Below the pieces are notes generated by a model that saw only the letters and a program-made list of their open reading frames with translations, ran no database searches and was not told the origin of the DNA. Positions 29,159 to 38,723 of a stretch of 64,000 nucleotides of DNA are shown piece after piece. Origin of the DNA: Candidatus Eiseniibacteriota bacterium (GTDB taxonomy: Bacteria > Eisenbacteria > RBG-16-71-46); the NCBI GenBank assembly GCA_016215625.1, contig JACRIW010000038.1, positions 104,795 to 168,794 of the forward strand, written 5' to 3'. The position numbers and the translations under genes are program-made. Within the stretch, counting starts at the first letter, position 1; the number at the start of each line of letters is the position of its first letter.

Positions 29159-30163
29159 GTGCACGTGACCGGCGTGGAGCGCCTGTTCCTGCGCCTGCCG
29201 AACTGGCTCGGGGACTCGCTCATGGCGAGGCCCCTTCTGGGAGCGCTGCGCGCGGGACTGCCCGCGGCGCGCATCGCCGCCTGCGGGCCGAAGGCCCTGC
29301 TCGAACTGCTCGAAGGCGACCGTTGCTGGGACGCCGCGATTCCGTGGCCCTGTGCGCCGCAGGACGTCGCGGCGGCGCTCGGGGGGCGGCCCGACGCCGC
29401 GCTCGTGCTGCCACCTTCGTTCTCGAGCGCGTGGCATGCGTGGCGGACGGGGGCGCGCACCCGGGTCGGCTTCGCGGCGGACACCCGGAGCATGCTGCTC
29501 ACGCACGCCGTGCGCCGCCCGGCCCGCGGTGACCTGCACCTGGGCCGGGAGTACCTCGCGCTCGCCGCGCCGCTCGGCGTGGACGCGGGGGCGCTGGCGG
29601 TCTCGGCGCTTCCGATCGCGAACGTGGCCGAGGTGGAGGACCCTGCGGTCCGCGCACCATCGGGCCCCTACGCGGTGCTGGCGCCGGGTGCCGCGTATGG
29701 GCCGGCGAAGCGCTGGGCGCTCGCGCGGTGGATCGAGCTCGCGAAGGCGTTGTCGGCCGAAGGGCTCGCCGTGCTCGCGTGCGGCGGCGCGGGAGACGCG
29801 CCCGACTGCGAGGCGCTCGCGAGCGCCTCGGGTGGCCGCTCGCTCGCGGGGCGCACGTCGCTCGTGCGGCAGGCGGTGCTGTGCGCGGGCGCCGAGGTGG
29901 TGGTGAGCAACGATTCGGGCATGGCGCACCTCGCCGGTGCGGTGGGCGCGCCGACCGTCGTGATCTTCGGGTCCACGAGCAGCGCCTGGACGGCGCCGCT
30001 CGGGCCCGCCGTGCACGTCGTGCAGCGCGCTCCCGTGTGTTCGCCGTGTTTCCGCCGGACGTGCGCGATCGGCGTGGTGTGTCTCGAAAACGTGCGCGTG
30101 GCCGACGTGCACGCGGCCGTCGAACGGGCGCGGCGCGACCGCGCGAAGGGAGCGATCGCATGA
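29159..30163 (+). CDS. waaF: Lipopolysaccharide heptosyltransferase II (WaaF-like, GT9)
   Basis: 334 aa from GTG 29159 (GTG 29165 is an alternative two codons in). RLPNWLGDSLMARPLLGAL matches the WaaF PNWLGDxVMxxP opening; APGAAYGPAKRW and VVSNDSGMAHLAGAVGAPTVVIFGSTSSAWT are the nucleotide-sugar region; CSPCFRRTCAIG is the WaaF C-terminal cysteine motif. Transfers the second heptose in the inner membrane before export. Overlaps the GmhB fusion by ATGA, so heptose synthesis and transfer are coupled. Confidence 0.9.
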   Translation: MHVTGVERLFLRLPNWLGDSLMARPLLGALRAGLPAARIAACGPKALLELLEGDRCWDAAIPWPCAPQDVAAALGGRPDAALVLPPSFSSAWHAWRTGARTRVGFAADTRSMLLTHAVRRPARGDLHLGREYLALAAPLGVDAGALAVSALPIANVAEVEDPAVRAPSGPYAVLAPGAAYGPAKRWALARWIELAKALSAEGLAVLACGGAGDAPDCEALASASGGRSLAGRTSLVRQAVLCAGAEVVVSNDSGMAHLAGAVGAPTVVIFGSTSSAWTAPLGPAVHVVQRAPVCSPCFRRTCAIGVVCLENVRVADVHAAVERARRDRAKGAIA

Positions 30164-31224
30164 AGGTGGCGGTGCACGGCGCGTCGGTGCGCCCGGACTC
30201 GAGACTGCGGGCGGCGTTGTGCGCGCTCGCGCGTCGTGGGCACGCGGTCACGTGGGTCGGCGCCAACGCGCCGGCGTGCGACGCACTGCGAGTGGTCTCG
30301 AGCGACCGCGAGCTGCGTCCCGGCGACGCCGACCTCGTCGTGGGCGAACGCTCCGCGCTCGCACTCGCCTGGCGCGCGTGGCGCTGGCACGCCCGCGCGG
30401 GCCTGCTCGCGATCCGCGCGACGGACCTCGCGGGCTGGGGCTTCTTCGAGCGCTGGGGCTGGGACACGCTGCCACTGCAGGCGTTGATCGAGGAACACGA
30501 AGGGGAGCACGTGCGCACGCTCGCCGGCGACCTGCCGCTCGAGAGATTCGTGCTCTGGCACACCGAAGGGAATCCTTCGGAGCGCCCGTCTTCTCCCGAC
30601 GCCGAGTTGCTCGAGCACGCGGGCGAACGCGCGCTCGCGCGCCATGCCGGGCCGATGCGCCGCCCGGTGTTCTTCGTGGATCGTGACGGCACGCTGATCG
30701 TCGAGCACGGCTACCTCGCCGACCCCGCCGGGGTCGAACTCCTTCCCGGCGTCGCGGATGCACTGCGATTGCTGCAGGCGGAGCGCGTGCCGATCGTCGT
30801 CGTCTCGAACCAGTCGGGCATCGGCCGCGGCAAGTTCGGCGTGGACGACATGCTCGCGGTGATGGCGCGCCTGCGCGTGGTGCTGCGCGAGCGGGGCGTG
30901 GAACTGAGCGGCATCTACGTCTGCCCGCACGCGCCCGGTGCCGGCTGCGCGTGCCGCAAGCCCGGGACGGAACTGCTCGAGCGCGCCGCGGACGACCATC
31001 AGGCGCTGCTCGCGCATTCGTGGATGGTCGGCGACAAGCTGCTCGACGCCGCCACCGGCCGGGCCATGGGAGGCACCGGCGTGCTCGTGCGCACGGGGTA
31101 CGGCGCGAAGGAAGAAGAGGGCGCGGCGGGGAGCGAGTGGGGACGGCCGGACCGCGTCTTCGACGGTCTCGCCCAGGCGGCGGCGGCGTTCCTCGCGAGC
31201 CGGGACGCGCTCGACACCGCGTAG
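30160..31224 (+). CDS. Fusion protein: unknown N-terminal domain + GmhB-like heptose bisphosphate phosphatase
   Basis: 354 aa. Residues ~167-350 are a HAD-IIIA phosphatase of GmhB type: FFVDRDGTLI (Asp174 nucleophile, Asp176), VVVSNQSGIGRG, the zinc loop CPHAPGAGCACRKPG and WMVGDKLLDAATG. GmhB removes the 7-phosphate of D-glycero-beta-D-manno-heptose 1,7-bisphosphate during ADP-heptose synthesis. GmhB alone is ~180-190 aa. Residues 1-~165 (VAVHGASVRPDSRLRAAL...GHAVTWVGANAP) look like a Rossmann-type half-domain, reminiscent of the first part of a GT-B enzyme, but were not recognised. The ATG overlaps the waaF stop. Confidence 0.82.
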   Translation: MKVAVHGASVRPDSRLRAALCALARRGHAVTWVGANAPACDALRVVSSDRELRPGDADLVVGERSALALAWRAWRWHARAGLLAIRATDLAGWGFFERWGWDTLPLQALIEEHEGEHVRTLAGDLPLERFVLWHTEGNPSERPSSPDAELLEHAGERALARHAGPMRRPVFFVDRDGTLIVEHGYLADPAGVELLPGVADALRLLQAERVPIVVVSNQSGIGRGKFGVDDMLAVMARLRVVLRERGVELSGIYVCPHAPGAGCACRKPGTELLERAADDHQALLAHSWMVGDKLLDAATGRAMGGTGVLVRTGYGAKEEEGAAGSEWGRPDRVFDGLAQAAAAFLASRDALDTA

Positions 31225-31242
31225 GGCGCCGGGCGCGGAACG

Positions 31243-32328
31243 TCAGCGCGTGGCGCGCAGGTCGAGCGTGTAGCGCGTGCCGGTGGGTTCGGCGCGGTAG
31301 AGCACTTCGTACCCCGCGATCCGCACCTGGTCGGCTCCGACCCAGCGATCCTCGACCAGCGTCTGCAGCGTGCGCGGATACGTGCCCTGTTCGCGGTGGT
31401 AGAGATCGAGCGCGTAGCGCAGGTCGCGCACCTGCGCGGCCGCGAACACGTCGTGCTGCGCCGTGGGCCGGGCCTGCAGCGGCGCGACCGTGCTGAGGAA
31501 GCGCAGCACGACCACGACGGCGGCGAGCGCGGCGGCGATCGCCAGCTCACGCACGAGAAGGTTCCGGGGACGCTGCGGCTTCGCGACCTCGTCGCGGGGG
31601 GCTTCGGCCTTGAGGCCCGGATCGCGGCGGCCGTCGAACTCGATCCAGCGCGCTTCGAGCATGCGCTGGAGCGCTTCGTAGGCTTCGTACTCGGAGAGCG
31701 GCGCCAGCTCGACCACTTCGGCGACCGTGTGCTGGCCGTCGATGATGCCGAAGATGTCGCGCTCTTCGTCCGAGAGCGGTTCGTCGGGGTCGGGCAGGTC
31801 CCGGACGCTGAGCAGCTGGTAGGGGTCGCGGAAGACCGTGACGAACTGCTTCTGCTCGTCCACGCGGCGTGCCGCCTCGATCACCACGCCTTCCATGCTG
31901 AGGAGCACGAGCGGGGAATGCGGCCAGCGCGAGTTGGGATCGAAGCGGTAGGTGCCGCTGTCCCAGCGCACGATGCGCATCAGGTCGTCGAGGATCTGGC
32001 GTTCGATGAAGCTCGCGAGTTCCTCGGCGTCGAGGTAGCGGCCGTTGACGAGCAGGTCCTCGAGGTCGCGGTTCGACTCGCGCTGGATGCCGAGCACGCC
32101 ACGGATCTGCTCGTCGGAGAGGCGCTTCGTGGTGCGCAGGAACGCGAGGAGCGGATCGTCCTTCGAGTGGCCCGGCTGGCGCGTGGACACGACGCGGCCC
32201 TCGTGCACCCAGATGAAGGCGCGCTCGGTGTTCCACTCGAGCGCCAAGCAGCCCGACTTCTTCTGCGAGGCGATGAGCTGGAGGATCTCGGTGGCCGAGA
32301 AATCGCGGAGATTGCCCTGGAGAGCCAT
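31243..32328 (-). CDS. DUF4388 (PATAN-like) protein with membrane segment and pseudopilin-like C-terminal domain
   Basis: 361 aa. Residues ~1-105 are a DUF4388 domain (QGNLRDFSATEILQLIASQKKSGCLALE...VHEGRVV), found in regulatory and motility proteins of deltaproteobacteria and relatives. A middle part (~110-245) resembles a second helical module. A basic linker leads to one membrane segment (~residues 255-280), then a periplasmic segment AAQVRDLRYALDLYHREQGTYPRTLQTLVEDRW, the helix/YP pattern of type II secretion/pilin-like GspG proteins but without an N-terminal prepilin signal. Function unknown; second gene of a minus-strand pair, 7 nt after the TPR gene. Confidence 0.75.
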   Translation of the reverse strand: MALQGNLRDFSATEILQLIASQKKSGCLALEWNTERAFIWVHEGRVVSTRQPGHSKDDPLLAFLRTTKRLSDEQIRGVLGIQRESNRDLEDLLVNGRYLDAEELASFIERQILDDLMRIVRWDSGTYRFDPNSRWPHSPLVLLSMEGVVIEAARRVDEQKQFVTVFRDPYQLLSVRDLPDPDEPLSDEERDIFGIIDGQHTVAEVVELAPLSEYEAYEALQRMLEARWIEFDGRRDPGLKAEAPRDEVAKPQRPRNLLVRELAIAAALAAVVVVLRFLSTVAPLQARPTAQHDVFAAAQVRDLRYALDLYHREQGTYPRTLQTLVEDRWVGADQVRIAGYEVLYRAEPTGTRYTLDLRATR

Positions 32329-32335
32329 GGGGGTC

Positions 32336-34366
32336 CTAGGCCGCGTTGGCGGTGGAGCGCCGGGTGGACTGCGTGATCCGGCCGCGCAAGCCGGAGTTGA
32401 GCGCCGCCTGCCGCGCCTCTTCGCGGGAGTGGAGATGCAGGTAGCCGAGCAGCGAACTGGCGTACACGAACAGCAGGCCGCCGATCACGGCCGCGACGGG
32501 CACTTCCTGCCCCGGCAGCATGAGCCGCGGCTCGAGCGAGAAGGGCATCACGTAGCCGAAGGCGCAGCGCACGAGGACGTACGTGACGGCGATGAGGAGC
32601 ACCGGCCGGAAGACGTGACGGTGGGAGACGATGCCGTACCCGGGCAGCAGTGCGGCCAGCGCCGTGCGTGCGAGCCGCTCACGGCGAAGGAGCTGGTTGC
32701 GCTGGCGCAGCAGGAGCACGCGGGAGAACTCGTGCGTTTCCGCTTCCGCTTCGACGCGGGCGCAGGCCGGGCACAGCGCGTGTTCGCGGCGGCGCTCGGC
32801 GCAGCGGCGGCACACCACCGTGCCGCAGTTGCTGCAGGCGCGAAGCGGCAGGCGGCGCGCCTGCGTGAGGCCCGTCCAGACGCCGGCGCAGGCGAGCAGG
32901 AGGGCCGCGACGCTGAACGGCCAGCCGGACGCCTCGTGGCGATCGCGCAGCCCCGTGGGCAGCGAGCCGTGGAGATCCCGCGGTGTGGGCGCTTCCTTGA
33001 GCGCCTTCCAGAAGAGCGACGGTGCGAGCCAGACGTCGGCGAGCGGCAGCAGCCCGTCGGAGGTCGCCTGCGACTGGTAGCGCTTCACGAGCTCGAAGTT
33101 GAGTGCGTTCGCGCGGTTCAGCGCGTCGGAGGCCTGCGCGTATTCGAAACGCTGCGTGTGGATCTGCGACGCGTTGAAGAGCGCGGCCGCGTTGGTCGGG
33201 TCCGAGGCGACGCTCTTCTCGTAGGCGGCGAGCGCTTCGGCGGCGCGCCCCTGCATGGCGAGCACGTTGCCGAGGTTGTTGAGCGTGCGCGAATCGTCCG
33301 GCCAGAGCTGCAGCGTACGCCGGTAGGCCTGTTCGGCCACCGTGAGGTCGCCGCCGCGGCGCGCGACCCAGGCGAGCCCGAACTGCACGAGCGCGTTGTC
33401 GGGGTTCTGCTCGGAAATCTGGACGAGTCGCGCCTGGCGCTGCGGCGACCAGCCCGCGTTCTCGAGCGTGGGCACGCCGTAGTAGGGGCCGGCCTGCTCG
33501 TACATGGGAAGCGCGAGGCGCTCGAGCAGCCCGAGCGCGAGCGGCGTGGTGAGCGCGAAGACCGTGAGCGTGACGAACAGCGCCCGCTCGCGCACGCGCG
33601 CGACGGGCCAGAGCAGGCCGAGCAGTCCGATCGCCGGAAGCGTGAGCCCGAAGCCGACACAGAAGGGCAGCACGAGCAGGGCGAGGCTCCACCAGCGCGC
33701 CCCCGCAGGTGATCCGAAGCGGCCCAGCGCCTCGCGCACGGGATGCAGCAGTTCGTTCCGGCGCGTCCAGACGACGAACAGTGCGGTGAGCGTGAGCCCT
33801 GCGAAGAGCGCCTGGAAGAGCAGGATGAAGAAGTTGGCGGCGAGCGAGAGCTGCAGGCCGAAGTCCTGGCGCATGTCCGCGAGGGCGGTCCCGTACTCCT
33901 GGAGCGCCTGGCTCGGATCGCGCACGAGCATCCAGGACGCCAGCGTGAGGTGGGGGGCGACGAAGGCCGGATCGAGTTCGGCCGCGCCGCGCACGTTGAG
34001 CAACGCCTGGTCCTCCTGCCCGGCCTGCTTGGCCATGAGGCCGCGCCGATAGAAGAGCCGCGCCTCGGTGGGCAGAGACGGCAGGTGGGCGGCCTGCTTG
34101 TAGGTCACCCAGGAGGAGACGCTGCGCAGGTCGGCCGGCGCCGAAGCGACCGGGACGGCGGTGCGGGTGGCGTGCGTGCCGGATCGCTCGGCACCCGTCG
34201 CGACGGCGTCGAGCGTCAGCGTGAGCAGCGCCGCGAGGGCGAGACGCGGAAGCAGGCCGTTGCGGCGGGACTCCGCACGCTTTTCGCGCGCGATCCACGG
34301 CACGCCGGCGCGCTGCCGCGGCGCGGCCCTGAGCATTCCGTGACGTGAAGGTGGCCAGAGGCGCAT
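32336..34366 (-). CDS. TPR-containing membrane protein with zinc-ribbon cysteine cluster
   Basis: 676 aa, unrecognised as a named family. A hydrophobic N-terminal segment (~residues 39-58), then TPR-like repeats (TEARLFYRRGLMAKQAGQ), membrane segments at ~180-205, 225-255 and 260-285, further clear TPRs at ~325-410 (DDSRTLNNLGNVLAMQGRAAEALAAYEKS), one segment ~480-500, a cysteine cluster CSNCGTVVCRRCAERRREHA...CPAC, and two or three C-terminal segments (~585-650). ATG 34366 is used; ATG 34336 is an alternative. It lies 4 nt from the -35 of the divergent asnS promoter. Together with the DUF4388 gene it forms the only minus-strand unit. Confidence 0.7.
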   Translation of the reverse strand: MRLWPPSRHGMLRAAPRQRAGVPWIAREKRAESRRNGLLPRLALAALLTLTLDAVATGAERSGTHATRTAVPVASAPADLRSVSSWVTYKQAAHLPSLPTEARLFYRRGLMAKQAGQEDQALLNVRGAAELDPAFVAPHLTLASWMLVRDPSQALQEYGTALADMRQDFGLQLSLAANFFILLFQALFAGLTLTALFVVWTRRNELLHPVREALGRFGSPAGARWWSLALLVLPFCVGFGLTLPAIGLLGLLWPVARVRERALFVTLTVFALTTPLALGLLERLALPMYEQAGPYYGVPTLENAGWSPQRQARLVQISEQNPDNALVQFGLAWVARRGGDLTVAEQAYRRTLQLWPDDSRTLNNLGNVLAMQGRAAEALAAYEKSVASDPTNAAALFNASQIHTQRFEYAQASDALNRANALNFELVKRYQSQATSDGLLPLADVWLAPSLFWKALKEAPTPRDLHGSLPTGLRDRHEASGWPFSVAALLLACAGVWTGLTQARRLPLRACSNCGTVVCRRCAERRREHALCPACARVEAEAETHEFSRVLLLRQRNQLLRRERLARTALAALLPGYGIVSHRHVFRPVLLIAVTYVLVRCAFGYVMPFSLEPRLMLPGQEVPVAAVIGGLLFVYASSLLGYLHLHSREEARQAALNSGLRGRITQSTRRSTANAA

Positions 34367-34370
34367 TCCC

Positions 34371-34399
34371 TTGACACTCCGTGTGGGCGCTCCTAACTT
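34371..34399 (+). promoter_or_regulatory. Promoter for asnS
   Basis: TTGACA (34371-34376), 17 bp spacer, TAACTT (34394-34399). Start near 34406, giving a ~145 nt leader. The -35 box is 4 nt from the start codon of the divergent TPR gene. Confidence 0.65.
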
Positions 34400-34477
34400 G
34401 CGGCGCGAACGACGGCGTTATCGGCGGTTGCGCACCGCCCCTTGAGACAAAGTCCGCCCCGGTTTCAGGCAGCGCCT

Positions 34478-34544
34478 CGGCCGTTCTCGGCCGGGTACCG
34501 TCGCCGGAACGGGGCGTATTGCTTGGGCCTTTCGGCCCCGGGAG
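34478..34544 (+). promoter_or_regulatory. Structured asnS leader: two GC hairpins before the ribosome binding site
   Basis: CGGCCG-TTCT-CGGCCG (34478-34493) and GGGCC-TTTC-GGCCC (34525-34538), the second ending one base before the GGGAG Shine-Dalgarno (34540-34544). No T-box specifier or antiterminator motif and no T-run was seen. Could modulate translation of asnS or simply be leader structure. Confidence 0.35.
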
Positions 34545-34551
34545 AACTGTG

Positions 34552-35871
<1,320 letters not shown>

Positions 35872-35889
35872 CGTCCGGCCAGCTTTCGA

Positions 35890-35919
35890 TTGACATGTCA
35901 CCCCGCGCCTTCCTACTCT
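35890..35919 (+). promoter_or_regulatory. Promoter for the PstS-like/TPR/STAS/TonB cluster
   Basis: TTGACA (35890-35895), 18 bp spacer, TACTCT (35914-35919), predicted start near 35926. Only ~5 nt precede GTG 35931. Confidence 0.55.
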
Positions 35920-35930
35920 TCAAGCACTTC

Positions 35931-36869
35931 GTGAACCGGAGCGCCGGATGTCTTTCTCTCTTCCCGGTTTCGCTCCTGCTTGTGCTTGCCCTCGGGGTGC
36001 TCCCCGGATGTGGCGCCAAGCCCCCCGCGGGAACGCGGAAGGTGGAAGACTCCCAGACCAGCGGAAGCATCCAGGTCGTCGTGGTCCCGGAACTGCGGGC
36101 GATGCTGGAGCGGCAAGTCGAGGCCTTCACGAAGATGTATCCCGATGCCCGTTTCACCCTGCGCGTGGGAAGTTCGCGCGAGGCCGTCAGCGACCTGCTC
36201 TCGCAGCGGGCCGATCTGGCCGTGGTCGCTCGCGAGCTCGAGCCCGAGGAGCGCACGGTCCCCGTCGAAGGGGGCATGGAGATCGAGGGCTACCGGTTCG
36301 CGCGTGACGGCATCTGCATCGTCGTGCACCCGTCCAACCCGCTCGAATCGGTCTCGGTGGACGACCTGCACCGGATCTACAGCGACCTGCTGCACGACTG
36401 GAGCGAACTCCACGTGCGGGCCGGGGCGATCGAACCCGTGGTCCAGGAGCCCAACGGCGACCTCATGATGGCCTTCTGCCAGCGCGTCCTGGGCGGTGCG
36501 TCCCCCACGGCGCCGGCGTACCGGGCGTCCTCCGACTCGGCCGTGATCGAGCGGGTCCGCCGGACGCCGGGGGCGATCGGGATGGTTTCCATGGCGTCTT
36601 CCCAGGAAGGCGTCAGGAGACTGCGAGTTTCTGCCCTCCGAGGGCTCCCCGACTGGAATGCGGACGCGGAGAAGGTGTACAAGGGAGAGTATCCGCTGGT
36701 CCGCAACTACAACATGTACCTCCGCACGAAGGGCCCCATGCTCTCGGGCGGACTGATCACCTTCGTTTCGACCCGTGACGGACAGAAGTTGGTGTACGAG
36801 GCGGGGGCGGTGCCCATGACGGTGCCGGTCCGCTTCGCCAGACGCTCCCCCATGTTGGGCAGTCACTAG
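35931..36869 (+). CDS. PstS-like periplasmic binding-fold lipoprotein
   Basis: 312 aa. Signal peptide with hydrophobic core LFPVSLLLVLALGV and lipobox LPGC (Cys27). The rest has the type II solute-binding fold of the PstS group: SIQVVVVPELRAMLERQVEAF, DLLSQRADLAVVARELEPEE, DGICIVVHPSNPLESVSVDDL, and an RTPGAIGMVS segment. An in-frame ATG at 35895 overlaps the predicted -35 box, upstream of the predicted transcription start, so GTG 35931 is preferred. It heads a TonB cluster rather than a pst operon, with no PstCAB. PstS-like proteins are recurrent beside TonB-ExbBD-TPR sets in Bacteroidota; ligand unknown. Confidence 0.8.
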   Translation: MNRSAGCLSLFPVSLLLVLALGVLPGCGAKPPAGTRKVEDSQTSGSIQVVVVPELRAMLERQVEAFTKMYPDARFTLRVGSSREAVSDLLSQRADLAVVARELEPEERTVPVEGGMEIEGYRFARDGICIVVHPSNPLESVSVDDLHRIYSDLLHDWSELHVRAGAIEPVVQEPNGDLMMAFCQRVLGGASPTAPAYRASSDSAVIERVRRTPGAIGMVSMASSQEGVRRLRVSALRGLPDWNADAEKVYKGEYPLVRNYNMYLRTKGPMLSGGLITFVSTRDGQKLVYEAGAVPMTVPVRFARRSPMLGSH

Positions 36870-36897
36870 GACGACGAGGAGCACTCGACAGGAGCCC

Positions 36898-38682
36898 ATG
36901 AACCGCACCCACCGCAATCTCGCCTTCGGAACCACGCTGCGCCGCATCGCGATCGTGTCCGCGCTGTTGGCGGCCTGCGCGCTTCCCGCGCGCGCGGACG
37001 ACCTCAAGGACGCCCGTGCGGCGCTCGCGGCCGGCCAGCTCGACGCGGCCCAGCAGTTGTTCGAAAAGGTGGCTTCGCAGGGTTTCGCGGACGGCGCAGC
37101 CGGCGTGGGGCTCGTGCAGCTCAAGCGCCACGAGTACGAGAAGGCCAATGCCTCGTTCGAACTCGCGCGCAAGATGGACGGCAATCTCGCCATGGCGTGG
37201 TACGGCCTCGGCGAGGTGCAGCGGCACGCCGGCAACCTCCAGGCGGCGGTGGACCTGTATCGCCGTGCGGTCGAGATCGACCGCAAGTTCCCCGAGGCGC
37301 AGCTCGCGCTCGGCGACGGCCTGCGCGAACTCAAGCAGTACCCCGAGGCGATCGCGGCGCTCGCGCCCGGCCTGAACTGGGGAACGAAGTGGCGCCCGGC
37401 CTTCCTCGTGGCGCATGGCAACGTCGAACTCGCGCGCGATTCGCTCCGCGACGCGGGCATCTACTTCACGCAGGCGCAGCAGGCGGCGCCCGAAAGCCCG
37501 CTCACGAACCGGGCGCTCGGCGACTTCTACCTCAAGCGCGGCATCGGCTCGCTGGCCATCCCTTCCTACCAGAAGGCGGTCGAACTCGACTCGTCCGACG
37601 TCGAGCTGCGTCACGCGCTCGGCCAGGCGCTCTACTTCGACCAGCGTTACAACGACGCCCTCGAGGCCTTCCGCTGGGTCACGCAGCGGGACGGGGAGTA
37701 CGCCCCGGGGCAGTTCTCGCTCGGCAAGCTCTACTACCTTTCGGGTGCGGCGGATCCGCGCCGGTACGCCGAGGCCAAGCCGTACCTCGAGAAGTACACC
37801 CAGCTGATGCCGAACGACGCGCGCGGCTGGTCGTACCTCGGCCAGGACCTGTACTACCTGAAGATGAAGCCCGAGGCGATCGCCGCCATGAGCAAGGCGG
37901 CGGAACTGGGCGAGAAGTCGAAGGACATGTTCACCGTGCTCGGCCGCGCCTACGTGGACAACAAGGAGTGGGCGAAGGCGATCGAGGCTTACGGCAAGGG
38001 CGACCCGAACACGCAAGACCTCTTCAAGATCGGGCAGGTGCACGCGCTGCTGGGCAACATCGCGGCTGCGGACTCGGTCTACCAGGGCATGATCGCCAAG
38101 GATTCGACGACTTCGGAGGCGAAGTTCGCGATGCAGGAGCTGGGCAAGCTCAAGTTCCGGCTCAAGGACTTCCCGGGGACGATCGCCGCCATGTCGCGCC
38201 GAATCGCCCTTGACCCGAACTCGGACGAGGCTTACTACTACATGGGCTTGTCCTACAAGGAGATGAAGCAGATGCCGGAGGCCGTCGCCGCACTCCGGCA
38301 GTCCGTCGCGATCGCTCCGAACAAGCCGGACAGGCACTTCTGGTTGGGCGTCGTGCTCTCTGGCTTGCCCGATTCCACGGAACTGGCCATGGAGTCCTTC
38401 ACCCGCTGCACCGAGTTGGATTCCACGAGCAAGAACGCGGCAATCGCCTTCCAGCAGATGGGCTACAACCACCTGATGCGGAAGGAGTGGGGGCGGGCCA
38501 CGTCCCTGCTCGAGCGTGCTCTCGCCATCAACGACCGGGACGTTTCGACCCTGGTCTGGCTGGCGCAGGGCTACCAGAACTCGGGCAACAAGGCGAAGGC
38601 GATCGAGACCTATCGCCGGGTGCTGGCGCTGGACCCGTCCAACGCGGATGCCAACAAGGGATTGAAGTCGCTGAGCAGTTAG
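36898..38682 (+). CDS. Secreted tetratricopeptide-repeat protein
   Basis: 594 aa with a signal peptide (RRIAIVSALLAACALPARA). Almost the entire mature chain is TPR units (about 14-15 at ~34-residue spacing; for example MAWYGLGEVQRHAGNLQAAVDLYRRAVEID, MFTVLGRAYVDNKEWAKAIEAY, EAYYYMGLSYKEMKQMPEAVAALRQS). No catalytic domain. AGGAG lies upstream of ATG 36898. Likely periplasmic scaffold. Lies between the PstS-like lipoprotein and the STAS pair in the TonB cluster; TPR partners also accompany TonB and gliding-type ExbB/D motors elsewhere, so a structural role in the TonB complex is inferred. Confidence 0.82.
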   Translation: MNRTHRNLAFGTTLRRIAIVSALLAACALPARADDLKDARAALAAGQLDAAQQLFEKVASQGFADGAAGVGLVQLKRHEYEKANASFELARKMDGNLAMAWYGLGEVQRHAGNLQAAVDLYRRAVEIDRKFPEAQLALGDGLRELKQYPEAIAALAPGLNWGTKWRPAFLVAHGNVELARDSLRDAGIYFTQAQQAAPESPLTNRALGDFYLKRGIGSLAIPSYQKAVELDSSDVELRHALGQALYFDQRYNDALEAFRWVTQRDGEYAPGQFSLGKLYYLSGAADPRRYAEAKPYLEKYTQLMPNDARGWSYLGQDLYYLKMKPEAIAAMSKAAELGEKSKDMFTVLGRAYVDNKEWAKAIEAYGKGDPNTQDLFKIGQVHALLGNIAAADSVYQGMIAKDSTTSEAKFAMQELGKLKFRLKDFPGTIAAMSRRIALDPNSDEAYYYMGLSYKEMKQMPEAVAALRQSVAIAPNKPDRHFWLGVVLSGLPDSTELAMESFTRCTELDSTSKNAAIAFQQMGYNHLMRKEWGRATSLLERALAINDRDVSTLVWLAQGYQNSGNKAKAIETYRRVLALDPSNADANKGLKSLSS

Positions 38683-38723
38683 GTCGTCGTGCGGCTCGAG
38701 CCGCACGGTACGGAGGAGCAAGG

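Noticed and set aside
31225..31242. Bidirectional terminator between the convergent gmhB fusion and DUF4388 gene
   Set aside because: Only 18 nt lie between the genes and no convincing hairpin with a T-run was found.
34400..34551. T-box leader for asnS
   Set aside because: No conserved T-box sequence, specifier loop or T-run terminator; hairpins are short.
35895..35930. ATG 35895 as start of the PstS-like lipoprotein
   Set aside because: It overlaps the predicted -35 box, upstream of the predicted transcript start; GTG 35931 gives a clean lipoprotein signal peptide.
35931..36869. Phosphate uptake (pst) operon
   Set aside because: No PstC, PstA, PstB or PhoU follows; the neighbours are TPR, STAS and TonB genes.
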